From assembly GCA_945882215.1 (NCBI GenBank), contig CAMCWM010000016.1, positions 1 to 48,478 on the forward strand: DNA of 48,478 nucleotides, read 5' to 3'. The position numbers and the translations under genes were made by a program. How positions within the stretch are numbered: the first letter of the stretch is position 1; every line of letters begins with the position of its first letter. Positions 8,839-15,833 of the stretch are shown in pieces. The DNA is from Akkermansia muciniphila (GTDB lineage: Bacteria > Verrucomicrobiota > Verrucomicrobiia > Verrucomicrobiales > Verrucomicrobiaceae). The notes under the pieces were generated by a model. The model was not told where the DNA came from and did no database searches. It saw only the letters and a program-made list of their open reading frames with translations.

Positions 8839-9761
8839 GCGGCAGCGCGTGGGGCGGAGGATTTGGAGGCCTTCTTTCGCTGACGGGCGCTGAGGAAGTC
8901 GAAGAGCACTTCTTCCAAGGGCTGGTCCGTGGGGCAGAAGTGGTATTCGACGTTGTGGCGGTCGGTGGCGGCTTGGATCGTGTCGCGATGGATTTGAAGA
9001 CGCTTGAGGTAAGTCTCGCGGGCGATTTGAGGGTCGATGAAGCGCTCGGTGCCAGTCTCAGCATCGCGGAAGTGGGCGGATTTTTCGAAGGTGAAGTCGA
9101 TCTCGGCGCGGTCCATAAGATGGAAGATCACGAGGTCGTGGCCCATCGCTCCGAGGAGGGCGAGTTGCTTCTCCAAGTGCTCGATAGGCGCGAAGAGGTC
9201 GGTGATGAGGCAGATCATGCCGCGCTTGCGCAGCAGATCGGCCAACTGGCCCACGGAAAGATCGAGCGAGGTGCCTGCGGCCTTCGCGGGGCGCTCCAGC
9301 TCGGTGATGATGCGGCGAAGATGACCGGGACGGTTGCGCGGCGGCAGATGCTCCTCGATGCCGTCGGCAAAGGTGGTCAGTCCGGCGGCGTCTCCCTGCT
9401 TCATGAGGAAGGATGCGAGCGTGGCGGCCAGCGTGGCCGCGTAATCGGCCTTGGTATAACTCTGCGAGCCGTACTTCATCGACTTGCTGTGATCGATGAC
9501 GAGTTGGCAGCGCAAGTTCGTCTCATCCTCGAATTTCTTGATGTAAGTGCGATCACTGCGAGCCAGCACTTTCCAGTCGATGTAGCGTGGATCGTCTCCT
9601 TGGACGTAGGCTCGGTATTCGGAGAACTCGACCGAGAAGCCGTGATACGGGCTGCGGTGCATGCCCTTCCACAAGCCCTCGACGACGACCTTCGCACGAA
9701 GTTCGAGCGATTTGATGCGCATGAGCGCCGCGGGATCGAGGAAGGTGGTGGCGGCACTCAT
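8835..9761 (-). CDS. DUF58 domain protein
   Basis: 308 residues from ATG 9761 (MSAATTFLDPAALMRIKSLE). An in-frame TTG at 9770 would add three residues. The DUF58 signature is clear: GLWKGMHRSPYHGFSVEFSE, then YVQGDDPRYIDWKVLARSD and YIKKFEDETNL. A vWA-like half follows with LVIDHSKSMKYGS. DUF58 proteins are encoded next to MoxR ATPases and VWA proteins and are believed to work with them; the biochemical role is not settled. The gene overlaps the downstream VWA gene by 4 bp. Upstream lie two small genes that separate it from moxR. Family call is firm; function is not. Confidence 0.93.
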   Translation of the reverse strand: MSAATTFLDPAALMRIKSLELRAKVVVEGLWKGMHRSPYHGFSVEFSEYRAYVQGDDPRYIDWKVLARSDRTYIKKFEDETNLRCQLVIDHSKSMKYGSQSYTKADYAATLAATLASFLMKQGDAAGLTTFADGIEEHLPPRNRPGHLRRIITELERPAKAAGTSLDLSVGQLADLLRKRGMICLITDLFAPIEHLEKQLALLGAMGHDLVIFHLMDRAEIDFTFEKSAHFRDAETGTERFIDPQIARETYLKRLQIHRDTIQAATDRHNVEYHFCPTDQPLEEVLFDFLSARQRKKASKSSAPRAAA

Positions 9762-9811
9762 TGATGACAAAAAGAGGGGAGCTAGATCAAAATTACTTCA
9801 TTATTTGATGG

Positions 9812-10075
9812 TTATTTCTTACCCCAGTATTTTGCGCCCAGGTAGGCGCAGCCAACGGCAACAAGAGCCACACCTCCTGTAGCAACTACCAAGCCACCCA
9901 ACATTGTGCCACCGCCAATGGCTGCTAGACCCGATGTAATACCTGCTCCTGACAATCCTGCTGTGGTGCCAGTAGCGGAAACGGCAGCAATTGTTCCCGC
10001 AATGCCTGCGCTCGCACCAACTCCGGCACCCACTGCCATGCCGACTGTATTCTTGGAGTCATCGTTCTCGTTCAT
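9812..10075 (-). CDS. Small glycine-zipper membrane protein
   Basis: 87 residues from ATG 10075. A short charged start (MNENDDSKNTVG) is followed by about 70 residues of Gly/Ala/Val/Thr with many GxxxG-type spacings (GAGVGASAGIAGTIA, GLSGAGITSGLAAIGGG) and a basic end (AKYWGKK). Two or three short membrane helices are likely. Such glycine-zipper segments occur in oligomerising membrane proteins, holin-like peptides and some bacteriocins; I cannot assign one of these. It lies 36 bp after the 65-residue gene in the same direction. The region is less GC-rich than its neighbours, which together with the position inside the MoxR-DUF58 block suggests later insertion. Confidence 0.7.
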   Translation of the reverse strand: MNENDDSKNTVGMAVGAGVGASAGIAGTIAAVSATGTTAGLSGAGITSGLAAIGGGTMLGGLVVATGGVALVAVGCAYLGAKYWGKK

Positions 10076-10110
10076 AGTGAGTATTTATGTTTCGGTAAAT
10101 CTACCAACTT

Positions 10111-10308
10111 CTAAACTCCGGCGCTGCCGATCATTGTGATTATCTGGACGGTGCAGTTCCGATCCTTCTTTTTGGACCTCTTCTGACCGTTATAAACGCG
10201 AATTGCCATGACCAGCTCTTCATAGCTTAATTCGCGATAAGCGAGCACCTCGTAGGTCACCTTGTTCTCCTCGTCTCGGATCGCATTCTTAACTGGTGGA
10301 AGTTGCAT
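10111..10308 (-). CDS. Small conserved-looking protein, unknown function
   Basis: 65 residues from ATG 10308. Charged and mixed alpha/beta: IRDEENKVTYEVLAYREL, SYEELVMAIRVYNGQKRSKK, then a hydrophobic end (VQIITMIGSAG). No signal peptide, membrane helix or known motif. Natural amino-acid composition, correct direction and 36-bp spacing to the glycine-zipper gene support it as real. It may regulate or accompany the small membrane protein, as in immunity or toxin-antidote pairs, but that is only a guess from the pairing. Confidence 0.6.
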   Translation of the reverse strand: MQLPPVKNAIRDEENKVTYEVLAYRELSYEELVMAIRVYNGQKRSKKKDRNCTVQIITMIGSAGV

Positions 10309-10354
10309 ATCGAATTTCTCAACTCGGATTTTACTCGAAGGTTAGCCAACTCAT

Positions 10355-11371
10355 TCAGACTTTCACCGTCTCCAGCAGCTTCGCGATCACCTTCTCCACC
10401 GTCACGCCTTCGGCTTCGGCTTTGTAGTTCACGAGGATGCGGTGGCGGAGCACAGGCAATGCCATGGCGCGGATGTCGTCGGCGGTGACGTGGGTGCGGT
10501 TGTGGAGGAGGCAGCGGGTTTTGGCACCGAGGACGAGGTTTTGGCTGGCGCGGGTGCCGGCGCCCCAACTGATCCATTGGTTGACGAAGTCGGGCACGCC
10601 GTCGCGGCCGGGACGGGAGGCGGCGGAGATGCGGACGGCGTAGCGGGCGACGTCTTCGGCGATGGGGACTTTGCGAACGACCTGCTGGAAGGCGAGGAGT
10701 TGCTCGCCGGTGAAGAGGTGCTGCACGGGCTCGCCTTTGCCGCTGGTGGTGCGGGTGACGACGGTGACTTCATCGTCTTCGCTGAGGTAGTCGATGACGA
10801 TGTTGAGCATGAAGCGGTCGAGCTGGGCCTCGGGGAGCGGGTAGGTGCCCTCCTGTTCGATGGGGTTCTGCGTGGCGAGCACGAAGAAGGGCTCGGGCAG
10901 GTGCATCGTTTTGCCATTCACGGTGACTTGATGCTCCTGCATGGCTTCAAGCAGCGCGGCCTGAGTTTTGGGCGGCGTGCGGTTGATTTCGTCGGCGAGG
11001 ATCATGTTCGCGAAGACGGGGCCGCGACTGAAGACGAGTTTGCGGCCTTCGGGGCTGTCTTCGAGGATTTCGGTGCCAGTGATGTCGGAGGGCATCAAGT
11101 CGGGCGTGAATTGGATGCGCTGGAAGCTCAGATGACAGACATCGGCGACGGTTTTGATGAGCAGTGTCTTCGCGAGGCCCGGCGCGCCGGTGATGAGACA
11201 GTGGCCGCCGCTGAGCAGGGCGATGAGCATTTCATCAATGACATGCAACTGGCCGACGATGACCTTTCCGACCTCCGTGAAGAGCCGCTGACGTGCGGTG
11301 GCGAGCAATTCGACGATCTGGCGTTCGGTGAGAGGGGTGGAAGACGGCGGAAGGTCGGGAGAGGCGCTCAT
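10355..11371 (-). CDS. MoxR family AAA+ ATPase
   Basis: 338 residues from ATG 11371 (MSASPDLPPSSTPLTERQ); an in-frame TTG at 11410 is a less likely start. Walker A is GAPGLAKT at residues 62-69, Walker B is ILADEINR followed by TPPKTQAALLEAMQEHQVTV, and FFVLATQNPIEQEGTYPLPE is the MoxR sensor-1 region. The C-terminal lid (RHRILVNYKAEAEG) ends the protein. MoxR ATPases act as chaperones that help assemble or activate partners, often VWA proteins; here DUF58 and VWA genes follow in the same direction. Complete and typical in length. Confidence 0.95.
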   Translation of the reverse strand: MSASPDLPPSSTPLTERQIVELLATARQRLFTEVGKVIVGQLHVIDEMLIALLSGGHCLITGAPGLAKTLLIKTVADVCHLSFQRIQFTPDLMPSDITGTEILEDSPEGRKLVFSRGPVFANMILADEINRTPPKTQAALLEAMQEHQVTVNGKTMHLPEPFFVLATQNPIEQEGTYPLPEAQLDRFMLNIVIDYLSEDDEVTVVTRTTSGKGEPVQHLFTGEQLLAFQQVVRKVPIAEDVARYAVRISAASRPGRDGVPDFVNQWISWGAGTRASQNLVLGAKTRCLLHNRTHVTADDIRAMALPVLRHRILVNYKAEAEGVTVEKVIAKLLETVKV

Positions 11372-11440
11372 GAGGTGTGTGGTTGTACCAAACAACGGCG
11401 AGGGTGCCAAGTTTTCATCCCAAACAGAATGAGCGAAGAA

Positions 11441-11473
11441 CGGGCTGAAGCCCGAACTACGAACTCAGAACTA
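11441..11473. repeat. Small hairpin plus tandem heptamer (3 units)
   Basis: A perfect 6-bp hairpin, CGGGCT-GA-AGCCCG, at 11441-11454 runs into three heptamers, CGAACTA, CGAACTC and AGAACTA, at 11453-11473. The last unit contains the complement of the TAG stop codon of the adjoining 125-residue gene, so the repeat sets the end of that protein. The hairpin could also slow transcription towards moxR. Confidence 0.65.
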
Positions 11474-11848
11474 CTTTGACCAAGCGGGCTCAGGCTCCCA
11501 AGTTTTCTCGCCGTGGCCGACTCCGATGAGCTCAGCTTCTTCCTCTTCTTCGGTTTGTTCGAGAAGCGGGGCGAAACGCTCGGAGCGGAAGCCCAGCTCC
11601 TGCTTCACGCTGGAATGCGGATCGTCGGGATTGTGCAGTTCTTTGAGCAGGAGAAGGAGATCAAACTCGGCATCGGCCAGCTTGATTTCTGCATCGTCGG
11701 TGACGGTGAACTTCGGATTCGAGCGTCCGGCACGAAGAGCACGCACGGTGTAGATTTGATCCTTCTTGGGCAGGGATTTGTAGAGGTCGAAGACCCAGGG
11801 ATCGAATTGATCGTCGATGCAGACGACTTGCTGACCGGTTTTGAACAT
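11471..11848 (-). CDS. Conserved hypothetical protein
   Basis: 125 residues from ATG 11848 (MFKTGQQVVCIDDQFDPWVF). The first part resembles a small SH3-like beta barrel (TGQQVVCIDD, DQIYTVRALRAG, FTVTDDAEIKL), and the C-terminus is very acidic (LLEQTEEEEEAEL) with a Trp/Pro end. It has no signal peptide. I do not recognise a named family. It lies 11 bp after the cupin stop and 99 bp before moxR, all in one direction, so it may be co-transcribed with both. The stop codon falls in a tandem heptamer repeat. Confidence 0.75.
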   Translation of the reverse strand: MFKTGQQVVCIDDQFDPWVFDLYKSLPKKDQIYTVRALRAGRSNPKFTVTDDAEIKLADAEFDLLLLLKELHNPDDPHSSVKQELGFRSERFAPLLEQTEEEEEAELIGVGHGEKTWEPEPAWSK

Positions 11849-11859
11849 GAATGGAAAGT

Positions 11860-12324
11860 TTACGGAGTGACGAAGTGAATGCCGTGCTCGGCGCTGATTT
11901 CAATAATGCGCGCCATGTCAGGCGCACCCGGTTTGGCGAATTCATCGGCGCAACGCGCAAAGAAGGTCTCAAAGCCGGAGGGCACGGTGATGATGAGCAT
12001 TTTGAGCGGCGTGGTGCCCGCGTTGCGAAACGAATGCACTTCGCCTTTCGGCATGAAGACGACGGTGCCCGGCGTGGCGGCGGTCCAGCGGCCATCGCGG
12101 AAAAATTCGGCGCTGCCTTCGATGACGTAGAAGTTTTCGTCCTCCTGCGTGTGGTAATGCGGCGGCGGTCCTGCGCCGGGCGGAGTGGTTTCGATCCACT
12201 GCGTGAAACGACCGCCCGTTTGCTCACCTGTGATGAGGAACTCGGCTTCCTCACCAAAGGCGCGAATGATCCGGCCCTGGCCGGGCGGGGTGATGACAGG
12301 AGTGGCGGCGTTGTCGAAGCTCAT
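11860..12324 (-). CDS. Cupin domain protein
   Basis: 154 residues from ATG 12324 (MSFDNAATPVITPPGQGRI). The frame is open further upstream, but that part lies opposite the next gene and is not protein-like. Cupin motif 1 is seen as PPPHYHTQEDENFYVIEG (metal-binding His, His, Glu), and motif 2 as GTVVFMPKGEVHSFRNAG with the last metal-binding His. The N-terminal half repeats beta strands as expected for a single-cupin barrel. Metal-dependent cupins include quercetinase-like dioxygenases and isomerases; the substrate cannot be read from the sequence. Divergent from the beta-lactamase-like gene. Confidence 0.9.
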   Translation of the reverse strand: MSFDNAATPVITPPGQGRIIRAFGEEAEFLITGEQTGGRFTQWIETTPPGAGPPPHYHTQEDENFYVIEGSAEFFRDGRWTAATPGTVVFMPKGEVHSFRNAGTTPLKMLIITVPSGFETFFARCADEFAKPGAPDMARIIEISAEHGIHFVTP

Positions 12325-12365
12325 CAGGGCGTGATCGTAGCGCAACGCGCGAAGCTGGCAAGGCA

Positions 12366-12396
12366 TTGACATACGCCGCTGGTTCTGGCGTACACT
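12366..12396 (+). promoter_or_regulatory. Promoter candidate for the beta-lactamase-like gene
   Basis: TTGACA at 12366-12371 is a perfect -35 hexamer, with TACACT at 12391-12396 as a -10 candidate. The spacer is 19 bases, longer than the usual 17. The spacer and -10 hold an inverted repeat TACGCC/GGCGTA, which could be an operator. The position 10 bp before the ATG supports a very short leader. Confidence 0.4.
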
Positions 12397-12406
12397 GCGC
12401 ACCACC

Positions 12407-13609
12407 ATGAAAATGCCCCGCCTCGCCGCCTGCGTGCTTTTGTCCCTTTCATTGAACCTCCATGCGGAGGTGAAGCCGCCCGTGAAATCCATCCGCGAGA
12501 GCATGGAGGCGCTGGTGAAGGATGGATCACTTTCGGGATCGGTGACGCTGCTGTGGCACGATGGCAAAGTCGCGAGCGAAGAAGCCGTCGGCCATCAAGA
12601 TCTCGAAGCAAAGACGCCGATGGCGAAGGATAGCTTGTTTTGGATCGCGTCGATGACCAAGCCGATCACGGCGCTGGCGGTGATGATGCTGCAAGACGAG
12701 GGCAAGCTGAGCATCGAAGATCCGGTGATGAAGCATCTGCCGGAGTTCAAAGGTCAGATGCTGATCAAGGAGAAGACGGCAGAGCAAACGGTGCTGGTGA
12801 AGCCAGCGCGACCGATCACGATCAAGGACCTGCTCACGCACACGAGCGGACTGGTGGGCAATTCGCCGCTGGATGGCGACGCGCTGGATGTGCTCAATTT
12901 GAAGGAGGCGGTGATCACCTACGCGCTGTCGCCGTTGCAGTTCGAGCCGGGATCGAAGTGGTCCTACTGCAATCCAGGCATCAACACGCTTGGCCGCATC
13001 GTGGAAGTCGTGAGCGGCGAGGAATACGCGAAGTTTTTGGAGAAACGCCTCTTCAAGCCGCTGGGCATGCGCGAAACGACGTTCTGGCCGAGCAAGAAGC
13101 AGCTCGCACGGCTCGCCACGAGCTACAAACCAACGGCGGATGGCAAAGGGCTGGAGCCGACGACGATTCGCTACCTCACCCCGCCCTTCTCGAACAAAAA
13201 GCGCGCGCCACTGGCCGCAGGCGGGCTTTTCTCGACGGCGGAGGATTTGCTAAAGCTCTATGTGATGGTGCTGAATGGCGGCGAAGCTGATGGAAAGCGC
13301 TACATCTCGGAGAAGTCGCTCCAATTGATGACGGCGAACCAAACCGGCGAGCTGAAGGCCGGATTCACCGACGGCATGGGCATGGGACTGGGCTTTCAAG
13401 TCGTGCGTGAGCCGGTGGGCGTCACGGCGATGCTGAGTCCGGGCACGTTCGGCCACGGTGGAGCACATGGCACGCAGGGCTGGATCGATCCGGTGAAGAA
13501 GACGATTTACATCATGCTCATTCAACGCGCCGGCTTGAAGAACGGCGACGCCTCGCCGATGCGGCAGGCGTTTCAGGACGCGGCGGCCGCAACTCTCGCG
13601 AAACCATGA
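12407..13609 (+). CDS. Secreted serine hydrolase, class C beta-lactamase family
   Basis: 400 residues with a signal peptide (MKMPRLAACVLLSLSLNLHA, cleavage probably after residue 20). Catalytic motifs of the class C/DD-peptidase family are present: SMTK with Ser82 and Lys85, YCN with Tyr187 and Asn189, and HGG starting at His350 in place of the KTG triad. These enzymes act on beta-lactams, peptidoglycan peptides or esters; HGG in the third motif is common in esterase/DD-peptidase-like members, so antibiotic resistance should not be assumed. It is followed 19 bp later by a secreted esterase, suggesting a two-gene unit of periplasmic hydrolases. Confidence 0.92.
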   Translation: MKMPRLAACVLLSLSLNLHAEVKPPVKSIRESMEALVKDGSLSGSVTLLWHDGKVASEEAVGHQDLEAKTPMAKDSLFWIASMTKPITALAVMMLQDEGKLSIEDPVMKHLPEFKGQMLIKEKTAEQTVLVKPARPITIKDLLTHTSGLVGNSPLDGDALDVLNLKEAVITYALSPLQFEPGSKWSYCNPGINTLGRIVEVVSGEEYAKFLEKRLFKPLGMRETTFWPSKKQLARLATSYKPTADGKGLEPTTIRYLTPPFSNKKRAPLAAGGLFSTAEDLLKLYVMVLNGGEADGKRYISEKSLQLMTANQTGELKAGFTDGMGMGLGFQVVREPVGVTAMLSPGTFGHGGAHGTQGWIDPVKKTIYIMLIQRAGLKNGDASPMRQAFQDAAAATLAKP

Positions 13610-13628
13610 GGTTGGAGGTTCGCACCTT

Positions 13629-14450
13629 ATGAAACATCGCTTTATTTGCCTCTTCGCCGTTCTGCTTGGTTGTTTTATCTCACCGGTCGTCTGCCGGGCG
13701 CAAGTCCAGCTTCCTGCTGGCTTTCACAAGCTGGAACTGACTGTGGATGGCGTGGCACGCAGCGGGTTCGTGTATGCGCCGGCGAAGGCCAAAGAGGTGC
13801 CGACACCGGTGGTGTTCGTGTTTCACGGCCACGGCGGCACGGCGTTGCAGGGGGGACGGACGTTTGCGATGTACAAGCACTGGCCGGAGGCGATCTCGGT
13901 TTATCTGCAAGGATTGAACACGCCAGGAAAGCTGACTGATCCCGAGGGCAAGAAGCCCGGCTGGCAGCATGGTGCGGGCGCGGAAGGTGATCGCGATTTG
14001 AAGCTGTTCGACGCGGTGATGGCGAATCTGAAAGAGACCTACAAGGTCGATGCGAAGCGGATTTTTTCGACCGGGCACTCGAATGGCGGCGGTTTCACGT
14101 ATCTGCTATGGCAGACCAAACCGGATGTCTTCTGTGCGATGGCTCCGTCCGCGGCTGCCAGCGCACGGCTGGCAGATGCATCCTTCAAGCCGAAACCGGC
14201 AATGCATATCGCGGGGACACAAGATCCGCTGGTGAAGTATGCGTGGCAGGAGCTGACGATGAACAAGGTGAAGCAGATCAATCAGTGCGAGGCGGAAGGC
14301 AAGTCATGGGCGCAGGACTGCACGCTGTTTCCCTCGAAGGTCGGCGCTCCATTCGTGGCCTTCATTCATCAAGGCACGCACAAATTTCCTGACGAAGCGC
14401 CGGCCTTGATCGCGAAGTTCTTCAAGGAACAGTCAGCGGCGGTGAAGTAA
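13629..14450 (+). CDS. Secreted alpha/beta-hydrolase esterase, PHB depolymerase / feruloyl esterase-like
   Basis: 273 residues with a signal peptide ending near CRA (residues 1-24). The oxyanion region is VVFVFHGHGG, the nucleophile elbow GHSNGGG puts the catalytic serine at residue 151, an acid candidate is in GTQDPLVKYA, and the catalytic His is probably in HQGTHKFPD. This pattern matches the LpqC/esterase PHB family, which cuts esters of plant phenolics or polyhydroxyalkanoates. The first part (GFHKLELTVDGVARSGFVYAP) is the usual strand pair. It shares a likely transcript with the upstream beta-lactamase-like gene and its last 18 bp overlap the convergent ArsC-like gene. Confidence 0.88.
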   Translation: MKHRFICLFAVLLGCFISPVVCRAQVQLPAGFHKLELTVDGVARSGFVYAPAKAKEVPTPVVFVFHGHGGTALQGGRTFAMYKHWPEAISVYLQGLNTPGKLTDPEGKKPGWQHGAGAEGDRDLKLFDAVMANLKETYKVDAKRIFSTGHSNGGGFTYLLWQTKPDVFCAMAPSAAASARLADASFKPKPAMHIAGTQDPLVKYAWQELTMNKVKQINQCEAEGKSWAQDCTLFPSKVGAPFVAFIHQGTHKFPDEAPALIAKFFKEQSAAVK

Positions 14451-14801
14451 GGCTGCCTGCCACTCCGGCTCTTTGAAACCGACAAGATGAACGTTGTTCT
14501 TCGCGTCGATGGTAAAGGGGCGCTTCACGAGATTGCCGTTTTCGGCGAGAAGTTTCAACGCAGCATCAGCGCTCATCGTCGGCAGCTTGTCTTTGAGTCC
14601 GAGAGCGCGGTAATCGAGTCCGGAGACGTTGAAAAGCTTGCGTAGATCACCGTCATGGGCGGCGAGCACGGCTTTGAGTTCGTCAAGCGACGGCGGCGTT
14701 TCGCGAATGGCGACTTCTTCAAAGGCGATGGCGTGCTGTTTGAGCCATTTGATGGCATTGCGGCAGGTGGAGCAGTCGGAGTAGGCGTAAAGTTTGAGCA
14801 T
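14433..14801 (-). CDS. ArsC/Spx-like thioredoxin-fold protein
   Basis: 122 residues from ATG 14801 (MLKLYAYSDCSTCRNA). The CxxC pair (Cys10, Cys13) and the later GLKDKLPTMSAD and LVKRPFTID segments are the ArsC/Spx/MgsR pattern, where the conserved Arg of KRP binds the substrate in true arsenate reductases. Arsenate reductases usually have one active Cys plus Arg; a CxxC favours the Spx/YffB group with unknown or regulatory function. It lies 17 bp downstream of rluD in the same direction and converges on the esterase with an 18-bp overlap. Confidence 0.88.
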   Translation of the reverse strand: MLKLYAYSDCSTCRNAIKWLKQHAIAFEEVAIRETPPSLDELKAVLAAHDGDLRKLFNVSGLDYRALGLKDKLPTMSADAALKLLAENGNLVKRPFTIDAKNNVHLVGFKEPEWQAALLHRR

Positions 14802-14818
14802 GGCGTGAAAGGGTGCGG

Positions 14819-15733
14819 CTAGCTTTGCACGCAATTCATCCACGGTTCAAACTCCGGCGGCAATTTGGCCTCGAATGCCATCGGCTGATCGTGAATGGGG
14901 TGATTGAAGGCCAGCTTCCAGGCGTGGAGCATGAGACGTGGAACACGCACGCGCTGCTTGGCGGGTTGCGCGTAGATGGGATCGCCGAGGATCGGGCATT
15001 GCAGCGTCTCGCGCATGTGAACGCGAATCTGGTGCGTGCGCCCGGTGAGCAGGCGGCACTGGATGAGGGCGCAGCCTTGATCCGTGGCGAGCAACTGCCA
15101 TTCGGTAACGGCCTCCTTCCCTGCCCCGTCGAGCAGGATGGACATGCGTTTGCGGTCCACGGGATGTCTGCCGATGTAGTTCTGAATGCGTCCGCTTTTC
15201 TCACGCGGCACACCATTGACCACAGCTAGGTAGATTTTCGTGAGTCGTCGCTCGGCGAATGCCTCAGTGAGGCGGCGGTGTGCGATGTCGTTCTTCGCCA
15301 CAACCATGCAGCCGCTGGTGTCTTTGTCGAGACGGTGGACGATGCCGGGGCGCATTTCACCGCCGATGCCGCTGAGGTCGTCGATGTGATGGAGCAGCGC
15401 ATTCACGAGGGTGCCGTCAGGATTTCCCTCCGCCGGATGAACGACAAGGCCGGAGGCTTTGTCCAGCACCACGATGTCGGAATCCTCATACAAAATCGTC
15501 AACGGAATGTCCTGGGCCTTGATCTCGACCTCAGCTACTTCCGGCACCGTGACACTCACCACATCCCCAGCTCTCATCGTCGCCCCTGATTTGACCGGTT
15601 TGCCGTTTAGCGTGGCGTGGCCGTCCTTGATTAAATCCTGGAGTCGCGAGCGCGACATGTCCGACAAGCGCCGGGCGAGGTGCTTGTCGAAACGCTCGCC
15701 GAGTTCGGCGGTTTCAGTGACGGTCCAATCCAT
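14819..15733 (-). CDS. rluD: 23S rRNA pseudouridine synthase, RluD/RluA family
   Basis: 304 residues. An N-terminal S4 RNA-binding domain (RFDKHLARRLSDMSRSRLQD, ATLNGKPVKSG) precedes the RluA catalytic domain. The catalytic Asp136 sits in RPGIVHRLDKDTSG, and LLTGRTHQIRVHM and ILGDPIYAQP are the other family motifs. RluD-type enzymes isomerise uridines in helix 69 of 23S rRNA; the precise target here is inferred from the S4-containing architecture. The start ATG is preceded by an AT-rich 100-bp divergent region shared with the kinase. Confidence 0.92.
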   Translation of the reverse strand: MDWTVTETAELGERFDKHLARRLSDMSRSRLQDLIKDGHATLNGKPVKSGATMRAGDVVSVTVPEVAEVEIKAQDIPLTILYEDSDIVVLDKASGLVVHPAEGNPDGTLVNALLHHIDDLSGIGGEMRPGIVHRLDKDTSGCMVVAKNDIAHRRLTEAFAERRLTKIYLAVVNGVPREKSGRIQNYIGRHPVDRKRMSILLDGAGKEAVTEWQLLATDQGCALIQCRLLTGRTHQIRVHMRETLQCPILGDPIYAQPAKQRVRVPRLMLHAWKLAFNHPIHDQPMAFEAKLPPEFEPWMNCVQS

Positions 15734-15833
15734 TTCACATTCTCAAGATTCAAATTAATCAGGCAATCTGTAATTTCTGGCATTCGCCATGCGATGCAGG
15801 TAGGTAGCCGCCCCCCATTCCGAACCCCCTCTT

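Noticed and set aside
12407..13609. Antibiotic resistance function for the beta-lactamase-like gene
   Set aside because: The third motif is HGG rather than KTG and the gene sits with an esterase, so a general serine hydrolase is the safer call.
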